Source: Chiridota heheva (lineage: Eukaryota; Echinodermata; Holothuroidea; Apodida; Chiridotidae). From it: a DNA stretch of 64,000 nucleotides. A program made the translations under genes and the position numbers. Each line of letters begins with the position of its first letter. Positions within the stretch are counted from its first letter, which is position 1. Under the pieces are notes generated by a model. It searched no databases. It was not told the origin of the DNA and saw only the letters and a list, made by a program, of their open reading frames with translations. Shown here piece after piece: positions 11,901 through 23,900 of the stretch. The stretch covers positions 632,001-696,000 of the forward strand of contig JAIGNY010001448.1 in NCBI GenBank assembly GCA_020152595.1, given 5' to 3'.

Positions 11901-14900
11901 ACTTTAAGATGTCAGATGTAACCTTGCACCACTTGCTGTAATACACAGATGATGGGCAAGTTCTTCTCTGGCTTAGCTCAGTCTGGTAGCTGGTGTTGTT
12001 TTGATGAGTTCAACAGGATTGATGTGGAGGTATTGTCAGTGATTGCACAGCAGCTACACAGCATTAAAACAGCCAAGGATGGCAATGCTCTCAGGTAATG
12101 TTTACAGCATGATTTGGTCATTTTGCAGTCTTTGCATATTTGATTATTTGAAAGAAATGCCAGGGATGGAGGGTCAGGGTGGGCCATCCATATATGAGGT
12201 ATATATATATAAATATATATATACATGCAGCCAAAGCAGGTATCTTTTTTCATAATTTTCATAGTGCTGCTCCCAAAAATGCCTCGTTCAGCCATTAATT
12301 TCATACTGCTGGTGCAATTTTTGAACAATATTGATTAAATTTTGCATTTTCATACTGCAGGTGCCAAAATATATATCAAAATTAACTACTTTCATACTGC
12401 AGGTATTTGAATTGTACAATTTATACTTCTTGTACCAAAAACTGTCATACTGCAGGTGTGATGTTGTGTTATTGGGCTGTACACCTCTACCATGTTAAGT
12501 GTGAAAGTGCCCCCCCCTCTCGGGAAGAAATGCCTATTGTGACAATTATTGACATCGTTTTGTCAAAGAAACTGTCCCAGTTTGATTATTCAAATTGAAA
12601 ATACTCATTATGTCTATCTTAAAGGTGGTTAAAATGCAAATATTTTGGTAAGATGTGGTATTTCTATAATGTGTGAGCAAAATGTTGTCTGTTTTACTAA
12701 AGATGAAGTTTTCTTTGGTTTAATGCGATAGCATCAGGAACCTGTGTGGTCATGATGGGGTGTGTTTGTATGTGTGTGTATGCTTATAATGGTCAGCTCG
12801 TAAATGCGATATCTTAAGTACCATATTCTGGATTCATGTCATATTTGATACACAGATAGCCCATGGTTTGTGGATGTGCCCTATTATTTTTTATGGTTGT
12901 CATGCACATTAATGAGTAGGTGGGGCTTAAGCAAACTTCTTGCAATGTTAATTTTTTAACATGTTTTGTTTTGTTTCATATTTGGTATATTTATGTTAGC
13001 TAGTGTGTACATGATCATGATGTAAAAAGTTGAATATCCTTAATATGCATAGTGGGCGGGGCTTAATATGATTTTGTAAACAAAAAGCTTGTAAACACGA
13101 TATCTCAAAAACTATGAACTTAATTCATGTCTGTAGATTTGACAATCACTTGTCTGTTTTTTTTATTTTTCATTATGCATACGTTGTTTTTTAATGAGTA
13201 GGAACTTGATTCATGTTTGTAGATGTGCCCTTTTTTGTTGATATTATGCATATTAATAAGTAATCGAGGCTTGATATAAAAATCTTGAAGTGTCTTATTT
13301 TGACAATCACATGTCTGTTTTGTTTCATATTTGTTATGATGTTAACTAGTGTGCATGTGTTCATTGTATAAAAACGTTGATTTTCAATAATATTTGCAGT
13401 GGGTGGAGCTTAATATGATTTTGTAAACAAAAAGCACATGTTAACACGATATTTCAAAAACTATGAACTTTATTCATGTCATGTGTGCTACACAGATTGC
13501 TTATGGTCTGCAGATGTGATCTAATAATTGTGGTGGTGATTTCATGCATATTGATAAGTGGGTGGGGCTAAAGTGAAAATTTTGAAAAAGTGATAAATGA
13601 GCAACTGATGTCCGTTTGTGTCATATTGGGCATGATAATATTTTTGGTTATTTTGTACATGCTTATCTTTTCAACAGATGTCATTAATATGCATGATAGG
13701 TGTGGCTTAATGTGAAAGTTCTAAATGATGTAAACTTTTATTTTATGTCATGAACGGTATTTCGAATTTACCATATGTCGTACACAGATGAATCATGGTT
13801 TGTACATATGTTCTAATGTTGTGCTAGTGATTTCATAAATATTAATGAGTAGGCTGAGGCTTGCTGAAAAATTCTTGAAATAAAATAAATAAACAACCAT
13901 TTTGCATCATTCTTGCTATGGCAATGTTTTTGATTATTGTGCAAATGCTAATGATGTCAAGATTTTTATTGATCTGCATCTGTGGCTTATGAATAAATAT
14001 CATGGAACAAATCTTTCATGATATGCAATGACATGACATTTAATACAAATTTTGCAAATTAATCAGCTTATGAAAAAAGCATCGGAACCCCAAAACCTTT
14101 TGGTTGTGGTTTTTATCAGTGCCTATTATTCTAAACCATAAATGAATGAAGGAGTTGATTGAAAAATAAGAAAGGGATTGTTTGAATTGTTGAAAAAAGA
14201 ATTATAACACACTTACCAATTATCAAACAAAGATAAAATTTTACTCTGAGAACATTTTGATAGAAGAAAATTGAATGGTGACATTTTCATACTTGTGAAA
14301 TAATTGGAAAATGTTAATGGAGGTAAAACAAGTGATTTTTGATTTGGAACTTTATAAGACAAGAAAATTTCCACCTAGATAATGAAGTTTTGCTTCTTTG
14401 ATGAAAAAGTATCAATATTTGATGTTGACTTTGCTGCTATTCTGACATAATCATTTTCATCATCTATTCTGTATTTTGCATACAGGTTCATGTTTGAAGG
14501 AAAAGATATTCGTTTGAACTACACATGTGGTGTGTTTGTAACCATGAATCCAGGGTAAGTTTTGATATGGATTTTTGTGTTGAATTTTGAGGTTTGAAGA
14601 TTTTTATTTTATAATCATCATTATTATTTTATAATCATCCTTATTATTTTATATATTTTTTTCTTATTATTATTATCAATTATTATTATTTTTTTAATCA
14701 TTTTAAGTTTTATAACCAAATCTTATGAAAACAATTCCAGGTGTTTAATTCCTGTAGTAATTGATTCTTGTCTTAAATTAATTGTAGATTTTTATTTGAA
14801 TATTCATAATTTAAAAGTTCAGAAGCAATCTATATGAAATGGCAAATATTTTGTTTCTCCATTTGGAATCACACTTAAGTTGGTACATCATGGCAGACCT

Positions 14901-17900
14901 TGTAAAGACTTTTGAACGGTACATTTGAAAGTTAGTGACACTGCATGGTAAAAACATTTCTAACCAAGGTCTATAATTAATGCCCAAAGTTAAAAGCTTT
15001 TCAATATGCAAAGTCTGATCTTGAATCATCTGATTTGTAATGATCTTAGTTACATGTGCTGTAAATTTTTTTTTACTGCGCCCAGTTTATTTCATATTGA
15101 GTCATGGATATGCTTATTGTATTTCATCCTATGTTTGTTTTCACATAATACACCAGGTATGCCGGCCGAGTGGAGCTTCCAGACAACTTAAAATCATTGT
15201 TTCGTCAAGTAGCCATGATGGTTCCAGATTATGCTCTTATTGCAGAGATTAGATTGTTCTCAGAGGGCTTTACCTCGGCCAGATCCTTAGCCAATAAGAT
15301 TGTCAATCTGTATCAGCTTGCCAGCAAGCAACTCTCACAGCAGGTTTGAACATAAATCTTTAAATTTACTCCAAGTTATATCTTACCTTTTATGCTATAA
15401 ATTATATCTTACCTATGTAAGTTATATCTTACCTTCTATGCTATTAATTATATCTTACCTATGTAAGTTATATCTTACCGTCCATGCTATAAATATGCAA
15501 TCTGGTCCAATGACCTGATTCTAATGCACTTCTAACCGAACCTAAAAACATAGTTACCAACCCAGCCCTAACCTCCATTATATCTCTAATATTCCTCACT
15601 TCTTTTAGCGCATTGCTGTCACAACAACGCTGAGACTAGTTGAAAATTTTCACCTTTCCCCAACATTTTCTTCCTTGCAGCTCCTACCATAAGGTTTTTA
15701 AGCTGTTTGGCAATTTTCATCTGAGGTAAGATGAGGTGGCCACTGGCCCGGGAAAATACTCGTTCCGACTCTCAGGACTATCTTCATTGAAGTTACACTA
15801 AGTCTAGAGTGATTTTCCATCCGCCAGTGCAAAATGAGTGGCTAGAACGAGTGAGTCCCACTCTTGTGGCAGGAAGGTTGTAGTCCTTAGAGCACCTGGT
15901 GTGCTAATTTTTTGGACCCTTTTCCCTCGGGTAGATATGTTTTTCACCCTAGGCCCCCGACCTTCTACCAGAATGGCCTAGTGTTATACTTTGCATATGT
16001 TTTACATGTTAGTATATCTTCATTACAGGTTTTTATATGCATTAGGCCAACTTCTTGATTTACTGTTGGCGCATGTGCAAGAGGTTGATCCACTTCCACA
16101 GCCGTGAGAACTACAATAAAGAAATTTTCATGTTTAACTAATGTTTATGTTTTGCTGAACTGTCACTAGAATTATGGACACTGGGGACAGGTCACCCAGA
16201 GCTGGTGCTAGACGCACCCCAGATGTCCCGCGATTCATTGCGTGTAAGTGGTTCATTGAGTTACGCTCTGGAGACATCCATAACACGTGCTATTCTTGCA
16301 GGCTGTGCTGCGAGTTCAACCCATGTACACTCTGCAGTGACTGGGATCAGGCAGCATGGTTATATCACCGACTCTACCGCGACCGGCACTTTCAGAGAGT
16401 GGCCGAGAGGGCGGAGAAGAGACAGTCTGATAGACTGTCATCATCTTCTTTCCCTCCACCACCGCTGCCCAAGTCAAAGCAGCAGCACCCTTCCACCAGG
16501 GAGGTGAGGCCACTACCTACACTTAGCAGGGCCCCCGATGATGAGCCCCCTCTACTGAACAGATGTACACTCACACGTATGCCTTTTCCGCCGGACACTG
16601 GGGCAGGGCCCAGCTCTTCCCAGGCTCATGTCCTGCCAATACTGTCCTTCCCTGAGCGAGGCAGGCGCCAGATGGAGGACAGAGAGCTGGATAGTACGCA
16701 TAGAAGGAGGGGTTGACATTACGAGTCTTCTTTCTTTTCTTCTTCCTCCTCTTCTTCCTCTTCTTCTTCACCATCCCCTGAGCCCAAGCGGAGGCAGAGG
16801 AAAAGACACAGGGGAAACCCCTGGAGGATGATTTCTTCCTGGATGCCCTCACTCAAGCAAAAGCTTGAGTCCTGGGTTTCTCAGGCAGTGGAGCAAAGGC
16901 TGCCACCTCCCGCGCTCCACTGCCCAGCAGCTGCAGCTGCCGAGGTAAGGCAACCCCCCGACCACGCAATCTAGAAGGAGGATGCCCTCGACATCTACAC
17001 TTTGGGGAAAGATGTTGACCTCATGGGTAACTTGGACCTACCGGCGGAGCCTCCAACAACTCCCAGGGCACTGGACAATCCCCCGGAAATGGGGGAATCC
17101 TCCTGTCAGCCTATCCAAGTCACCCCTACTGCTGCCTTGCTAACGCAGGCAAGCAGCTAAGCAGTTTCCCATTGATGCTTCCCTGGTGACCCGGGTGCAG
17201 CATTGGGCCAGGACCCAACAACAAGGAGATTGAACAGGTCACCTGTGTCCAGCCAGGCACTAGTAGGCATCCCCTCTATCCTGGACGGAGTATGGCAACT
17301 TCTCCGCCAGCCCTTGAGCGGCACTCCAGCGGTGTCAAGCTCCATGGCCAGGGCCAAGCTTCATAGATTTATTGACCCTGCAGTCTAGTGCAGGGAAGAT
17401 TCCCTCGAAGCTGTTGACTGGGCCATACGACGAGGCTATAAGTTTTAAGCTCTTGCCATATTTTTTTACCTCGAGAAAGCTTTCGACACTACTTGGAAAT
17501 ACGGCATTACCCGAAAACTTCACACCATTGGCCTCAGAGGCCACCTCCCCATCTTTATTCAAAGCTTCCTCTCACCCAGGCAGTTCCAAGTTCGTATTGG
17601 CCACACCCTCTCCAACCCGTACCCCCAAGAAGAGGGCGTCCCCCAAGGCAGCATCCTCTCCCCCACTCTCTTCAACCTGAGCATTAATGACATCGGGAAT
17701 AACCTTGGCCCCAGCATCAAACATACCCTCTACGTGGATGACTTCACCATCTTCTACTCCTCCCCTAGCTTTCCTATTGTTGAAAATAGGCTCCAAACCA
17801 GCCTCAATCAGCTGCAAGTCTGGAGCAACAATAACGGTTTTAAATTCTCCAAAGACAAGACAGTCTGCATGCACTTTTGTCATTTCAACAACCTCCACCC

Positions 17901-20900
17901 CAACCCGAACTTTGTGCTCAATGGGAATCGCATCCCTAAAGTTGAAAACACAAAGTTCCTTGGTCTAACTCTTGACCCCAAGCTCACCTACAAGCCACAC
18001 ATCACCAACCTGAAACTAAAATGCAATAGCTCCTTCAACCTCCTCCGTCTGCTCTCCAACACTACTTGGGGAGCGAACCGCTATGCTCTCCTCAAAATTT
18101 TCAGGCTCACCATTCGTGCCAAGCTTGACTATGGCAATATTGTTTACTGTGTTGCTCACAACTCATACCTCAACCACATTAACACCATCCAAAATGAAGC
18201 CCTCAGGTTTTGTCTAGGAGCCTACAGGACCTCCCCAATCACTAGCCTTCATGTTGAAGCCAACGAACCCCCCTTTCTACTTAGATGTAAAAGCTTAGCC
18301 TCTCCTATGCTTTTAGAGTCCTCACCAACACCCAGAACCCTGTTTACAACCTCATTAGGTACCCCAATTTCTCCTCCCTCTTTGATAGGACTAAAACCCT
18401 ATCCCCTCCCTTTAGCTTACGCATTAAATCAGACCTCAACCTCGGCATCAACGCCGCCACTCTTGGCACCTTCTCCTTCAGGTTGTTCCCTGTTCCTTCG
18501 TTATAATTAGGAGTAATTTACTATTGTTTAGTAATTCCTATTCAGAGGTGTTTTCGTTCTTAAAAGGATAAGGAAACTAATCCTTTAAGTAGGATAAAGT
18601 TAGTTTGAGCATTAGGACCAGTCCTTTGTATGGGCTTCGACCTGAACTCCTTTCTGATCGCTAGTTGCAATCTGATTGCATACTTACAGCATGAAAGGTA
18701 AGATATGACTTGAAGTAAATTTACCCCGCTTTCTGTAGCCGGGATATTTATGAGAGTTATACTTACCTTCCATGCGTCCAGGCCCGCCTCCCCTCTCGTT
18801 CAGACCTTGGTGGAATGGTAAGTGAGGGATGTTAGAGGTATAATGGAGGTTAGGGCTGGGTTGGTAACTACGTTTTTAAGTTCGCTTAAAAGTACATTAA
18901 AATCAGGTCATTGGACCAGATTGCATATTTATTGCATGGAAGGTAAGTTCAGCTCTGGTAAATATCCTCGCTACGGAAAGCGGGGTAAATTTTACATAAT
19001 TAAAAAAAATATTTGTGTGTTTTCTTTCTGGTCACATTTTGTTTGTTGCTTTCATTTTTTCCCTGATTACTGTGAGCAGTACTACCAAGTTAAATATCGA
19101 TAGAGTATAGTGAAAAACCTAGACAGAGCTATTTAAAATGGTATCCAATTTTTAACATGGTTGTAGTTTTAGTCTAAAGTTTTTCCCGTAGTGCCCGTAT
19201 ACTCATGTTTTGAAACATTTTATCACAATTTGAAATATGCTATTATACAGTGAAAACTATTTAGAGAATTTTTGTAAAAACTTTTAAAGCAAAAATTTGC
19301 TAAGAGAGTTAAAGATTGTGGTGCTCCCTTCTATCCACATGGGTATCTCCACTCAACACAAAACCTAAATTCATCCTAAACTCTTTATCAATCTCTACAA
19401 CCAAATCAAAGACCAACTCTCAAACTACACTTCCATCTATACTAATGGCTCCAAGGAAGGCAACAAGACAGCTGCTGCTGCCATCATTCAAGACATCACC
19501 CTCAGTAGCAGACTTCCGGACTACTCGTCCATCTTTTCAGCCAACACAAAGGCCATCCTCCTCGCCCTCAACTTTATTGAGTACTCTCTGCTCAGCCACT
19601 TTGCCATCTTCTCCGACTCAATCTTAAATGGGATAACTTCACATCCCACCTCCTCCTCGGGAAACTCCTTTCTTTTCACCCACCCTCTGCAGGAAAAGTA
19701 TTCTTTTCTTCTGGATGCCCAGACATGTTGGCATTTCATGACAGGGCTAGTGCAGCCACTAAGCTTGCCCTCAACCTCCCTCCTACCCCATTTCCCAAAA
19801 CCCTTTCTGACTTCAAACCGCTTATTAGCGCCTCCATTGTTCATGACCACTGGCAAACCTCATGGGACTCCCAAATTGATAACAAACTCCACGTCATCCA
19901 GCCCACCATTCCGATCAAACCCACCATCAACAACCCCTCTTGTGTCGACAATGTTCATATTACCTGTCTTAGAATAGGTCACATCCACCTCACTCACTCC
20001 CACCTCCTTATTGGCTCCCCCCAACCCCTCTGCAACAATTGCCATTGCACCCTCACACAGTCCATCACATTTTCCTTGCTTTCCCCCTGCACAACCTTCC
20101 CAGCGCTTCCCTCGCTCCCCACAACTCAATTGCCAAGTTTTTCTGGAAAACCCTCCGGATAAAATGATCTCCTTCCTTCATCTTGCTTCCCTCTACAACC
20201 ATATTTAGTCCTCCTCTTCCACCTCTCCTCTCTCTACTTTGTTTTTTTCACCCATGCACCTCTTCTCTCAATCCCAGCTTTCTGACTTTTAATTCTTGTA
20301 TTTCTCTTATTTTTCCCTTTTTTTTTTTTTCTTCCTAGGTCTAGAATGATCAAACCTCTCAGGCACAATTTGACCCTCGTTGTTGTAGTGCTGTTAAGCC
20401 CTCATTAGACAAACAAACAAACACACTTTATACTCCTTGAATTTTGGAAGCCTGTTATGTCACGAAAAATTGTTCTGAGTTGCAAATTTTTAAATAATTT
20501 AATTGTCACTCTATTTATAGTTTTTGTTTTATTTTATACATTCATTCTGAAGAAGTCTTTCATTTACTCTTTTTCTCTCAAATGAATGAAGATTTTCTGT
20601 TTAAACATGTTCTATAGTATAATTTATGAAAGACTTCAGGATCACTACAGGACCAGTTTTGTCATAAATAAAATTGTTGTTTACATCGTCATGATCCTAT
20701 AATCTCATATTTCTGGAAATGCTCAATTTAAGCACAAAACATTACATGGTAACTTTTGGCGTATTGTCATGTGGTCCACTTAAATTTGTAAATCTTTCAT
20801 TTGTTCTTTCTTTGCAGGATCATTATGATTTTGGGATGAGAGCCATCAAATCTGTGCTGATCATGGCAGGGCAGAGAAAAAGACAACAGCAAATGCAGTG

Positions 20901-23900
20901 AGTGTTCATAACCTCTCATAAAATGTCTTCAGAAAGATTTCTTATGTTAACCCACTTTTCACCTATTGATATAAATCTCCCATAATTTTAACCAGTGCAT
21001 TAACATTACCATGGAATGAATTATTGTAGCTCTCTTCCATATTTTTAAAGAATCGGAAACGTAAGTGAAGTTGTATTGAAAAAGTATGACAGCAATTAAT
21101 GTAATTAATCTCAAATACATGAAGACAATAACAATAGCAATAATAATAATAATACATAAAGGAATAGGAATTCACATTATTGAATGGGAATTCCATTGTC
21201 TGCAAAGAAGTTTGAAACATATTTTGGTACTTATTTTAAGTCAAATCAAATTACTCCCATTTTATAACTTTTTAGTAAAGAAATCCAGGACAAAAGGAGA
21301 TACGGCTTTAGTTAAAGTCATGTTTTACAATTTAAGTAGTTTGCGAAAAAGATGTGATTATTGCTGTGAAATGCATTTTCTTTGCAGAAATGACACCCCA
21401 GCACCCTTGACTGATGAGCAAGAAGCCTACATTCTAATCCACTCTTTACAAGATGCCAACTTACCCAAGTTCTTGGCTGAGGATGTTCCTCTGTTTGAGA
21501 GCATTTTAGCTGATCTCTTCCCAGGTGTAACTGCTCCTGCTCTTAACCAAGGCACCTTGGAGGTAAAGAAACTTATTCCTAGGAATGAGAATAATTGGGG
21601 TGGTAGATACACCTTGGAGGTAAAGAAGCTTATTCCTAGGAATGAGAATAATTGGGGTGGTAGATGTACCTTGAAGGTAAAGAAGCTTATTTCTAGGAAT
21701 GGGAATAATTGGGGTGGTAGATGTACCTTGAAGGTAAAGAAGCTTATTTCTAGGAATGGGAATAATTGGGATGGTAGATGCACCTTAGAGGTAAAGAAGC
21801 TTATTCCTAGGAATGAGAATAATTGGGGCGGTAGATGCACCTTGGAGGTAAAGAAGCTTATTCCTAGGAATGAGAATAATTGGGGTGGTAGATGCACCTT
21901 AGAGGTAAAAAAGCTTACTCCTAGGAATGATAATGATTGGGGTGGTAACTGAACCTTACCTTAGAGGTAAAGAAGCTTATTCCTAGAAATGAGAATAATT
22001 GGGGCGGTAGATGCACCTTGGAGGTAAAGAAGCTTATTCCTAGGAATGAGAATAATGGGGGCGGTAGATGCACCTTGGAGGTAAAGAAGCTTATTCCTAG
22101 AAATGAGAATAATTGGGGCGGTAGATGCACCTTGGAGGTAAAGAAGTTTATTCCTAGGAATGAGAATAATTGGGATGGTAGATGCACCTTGGAGGTAAAG
22201 AAGCTTATTCCTAGGAATGAGAATAATTGGGGCGGTAGATAATGTGGGAATATAATGGATATTGTATAGCTGTATTAACAAAGACCTTGATGAGCTGACA
22301 CTTCTGACATTATTGGTTTTGTTGAAGATGAGTGCCATGGTTATTGTGTTGTTGATGATGATGGTGGTTGTTAAAACAGTTTCAGGCATTTGTTTAGATC
22401 ATGATATTGTTAGAGGTGATAATGAACATCTAAAAGTAAGCATTGTCAGAGACGTTTATTTCTTAACATATTTCAGCACTTTCTGCTAAAGATGCAAGGC
22501 CAAATATTTATTATATATCATTGATCTAAGCAAATCATAGAACTAAGGAATATATTCCCATATTGTTTTGTTCAAATTGTTCAATTGTACATATTTGTTT
22601 GTAACCTGTATGAAAATCAATATTGATTTTGATCTTATTAAGGATTTGATGTTAGCTATACCTGACCACATTAACTTTACAGAAAGCCATCTCTATGGCA
22701 GTAAGAGACATGGGTCTACAGCACTGGCCTCACCAACTAGACCAAGTGAAGCAGCTACACAGTCAGCTGTTGGTTCGTCATGGGTGCATGCTTGTGGGTC
22801 CATCTGGTGGTGGCAAAACCACAGTCAGGGCCATCCTTCAAAAGGCACTATGTTTGCTCCCTACTCTGCATATCCAGGGAGACAGCAAAAACCCTGTTAT
22901 TGTAAGTTACAACTGTTTATTATACCAACATATACAAGTGATGTCATCATTTTTGTTAGAATTGATGACTGCACCCTCTTTTCCATAAAAAGAGACTTAA
23001 ATTTAATTCCATTCCTTTTAGTTGAGTTACACGGCTATTGCCATTAAATGGTGGGTTTAAAGTCATACATAGTATTTTTATGGGAAAAACCTTTTGAAAG
23101 AATAAAAACTTAAACCAAGTTGTGAAATCAATTCCAGAAATATGATAGCAGTATTGGGCTTTTCATTTTCGAACAACTTTAACTTATCTTCACCTATCTT
23201 CTTTTACTCATCATTGTAATTATGCTTCTTTTGGTTTTCATTTTGAAAGCATAGCCACTTGGTGCAAAAAATGGATGGGAGTGTTCCCTCGTGGAATTTG
23301 TCAATTCAATCTAATATCTCATATAGCATAGCATAGCAAGGTTTAACGTCCCGAAAGCATTCAGTGCTGGACATTATATCAAGACGGCCAAGGCCTTTGA
23401 TATCAGTTGTGAACTCACTGCTTGCAGACCCACCGGGATTTGAACCCGGGACTTGCGGGTGAGAGGACAAAGCACTAACCTTTACACCACTACGACTAAC
23501 CACTACACCACAGAAGTCTTCATCTCCAGCTTTTATTGTTATTTTGAACTTGACATTTAAATACAAAAATATATAGATTTAAAAAGTACATCTATTGAAA
23601 ATCAAGTAATTTGCTCCATTGTGAAGTGTTTCAAATAGATTAAAACATTGATGTTTGATATTAAAAGGTGGGCCATACCATGGGTTCTATTCTAGAAATT
23701 GCAGTCATATTTCAGAAATTTAACTAAGGAAAAATCGATTTAAAATGTTTTGGATTTTGGAAGTGTTACACTTTAAAAGATAACATCATAATGTGAACGA
23801 GATAGAGGGTATTTTTCTGTTGTAAAGATTGATTGTGTTTTCTTTAGGGGCGGTTAGAAATTCCATGAAATTGAGTTATTCAATACATGATTTGCTTTGA

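Noticed and set aside
16571-16852. Minus-strand basic ORF ([14 protein letters not shown])
   Set aside because: It is the complement of a CTT/CTC-rich stretch in the DIRS-like remnant.
21961-22389. Minus-strand frames through the 57-bp array
   Set aside because: Antisense shadows of the repeat; no splice signals or family match.
22902-22988. Exon 13 extending past its donor
   Set aside because: The residues after KNPVI ([11 protein letters not shown]) match nothing in the family and GTAAGT is a strong donor.
23325-23523. Functional tRNA gene on the minus strand
   Set aside because: A and B boxes are present, but the head is degenerate and fused to a SINE body; no proper acceptor stem pairs.
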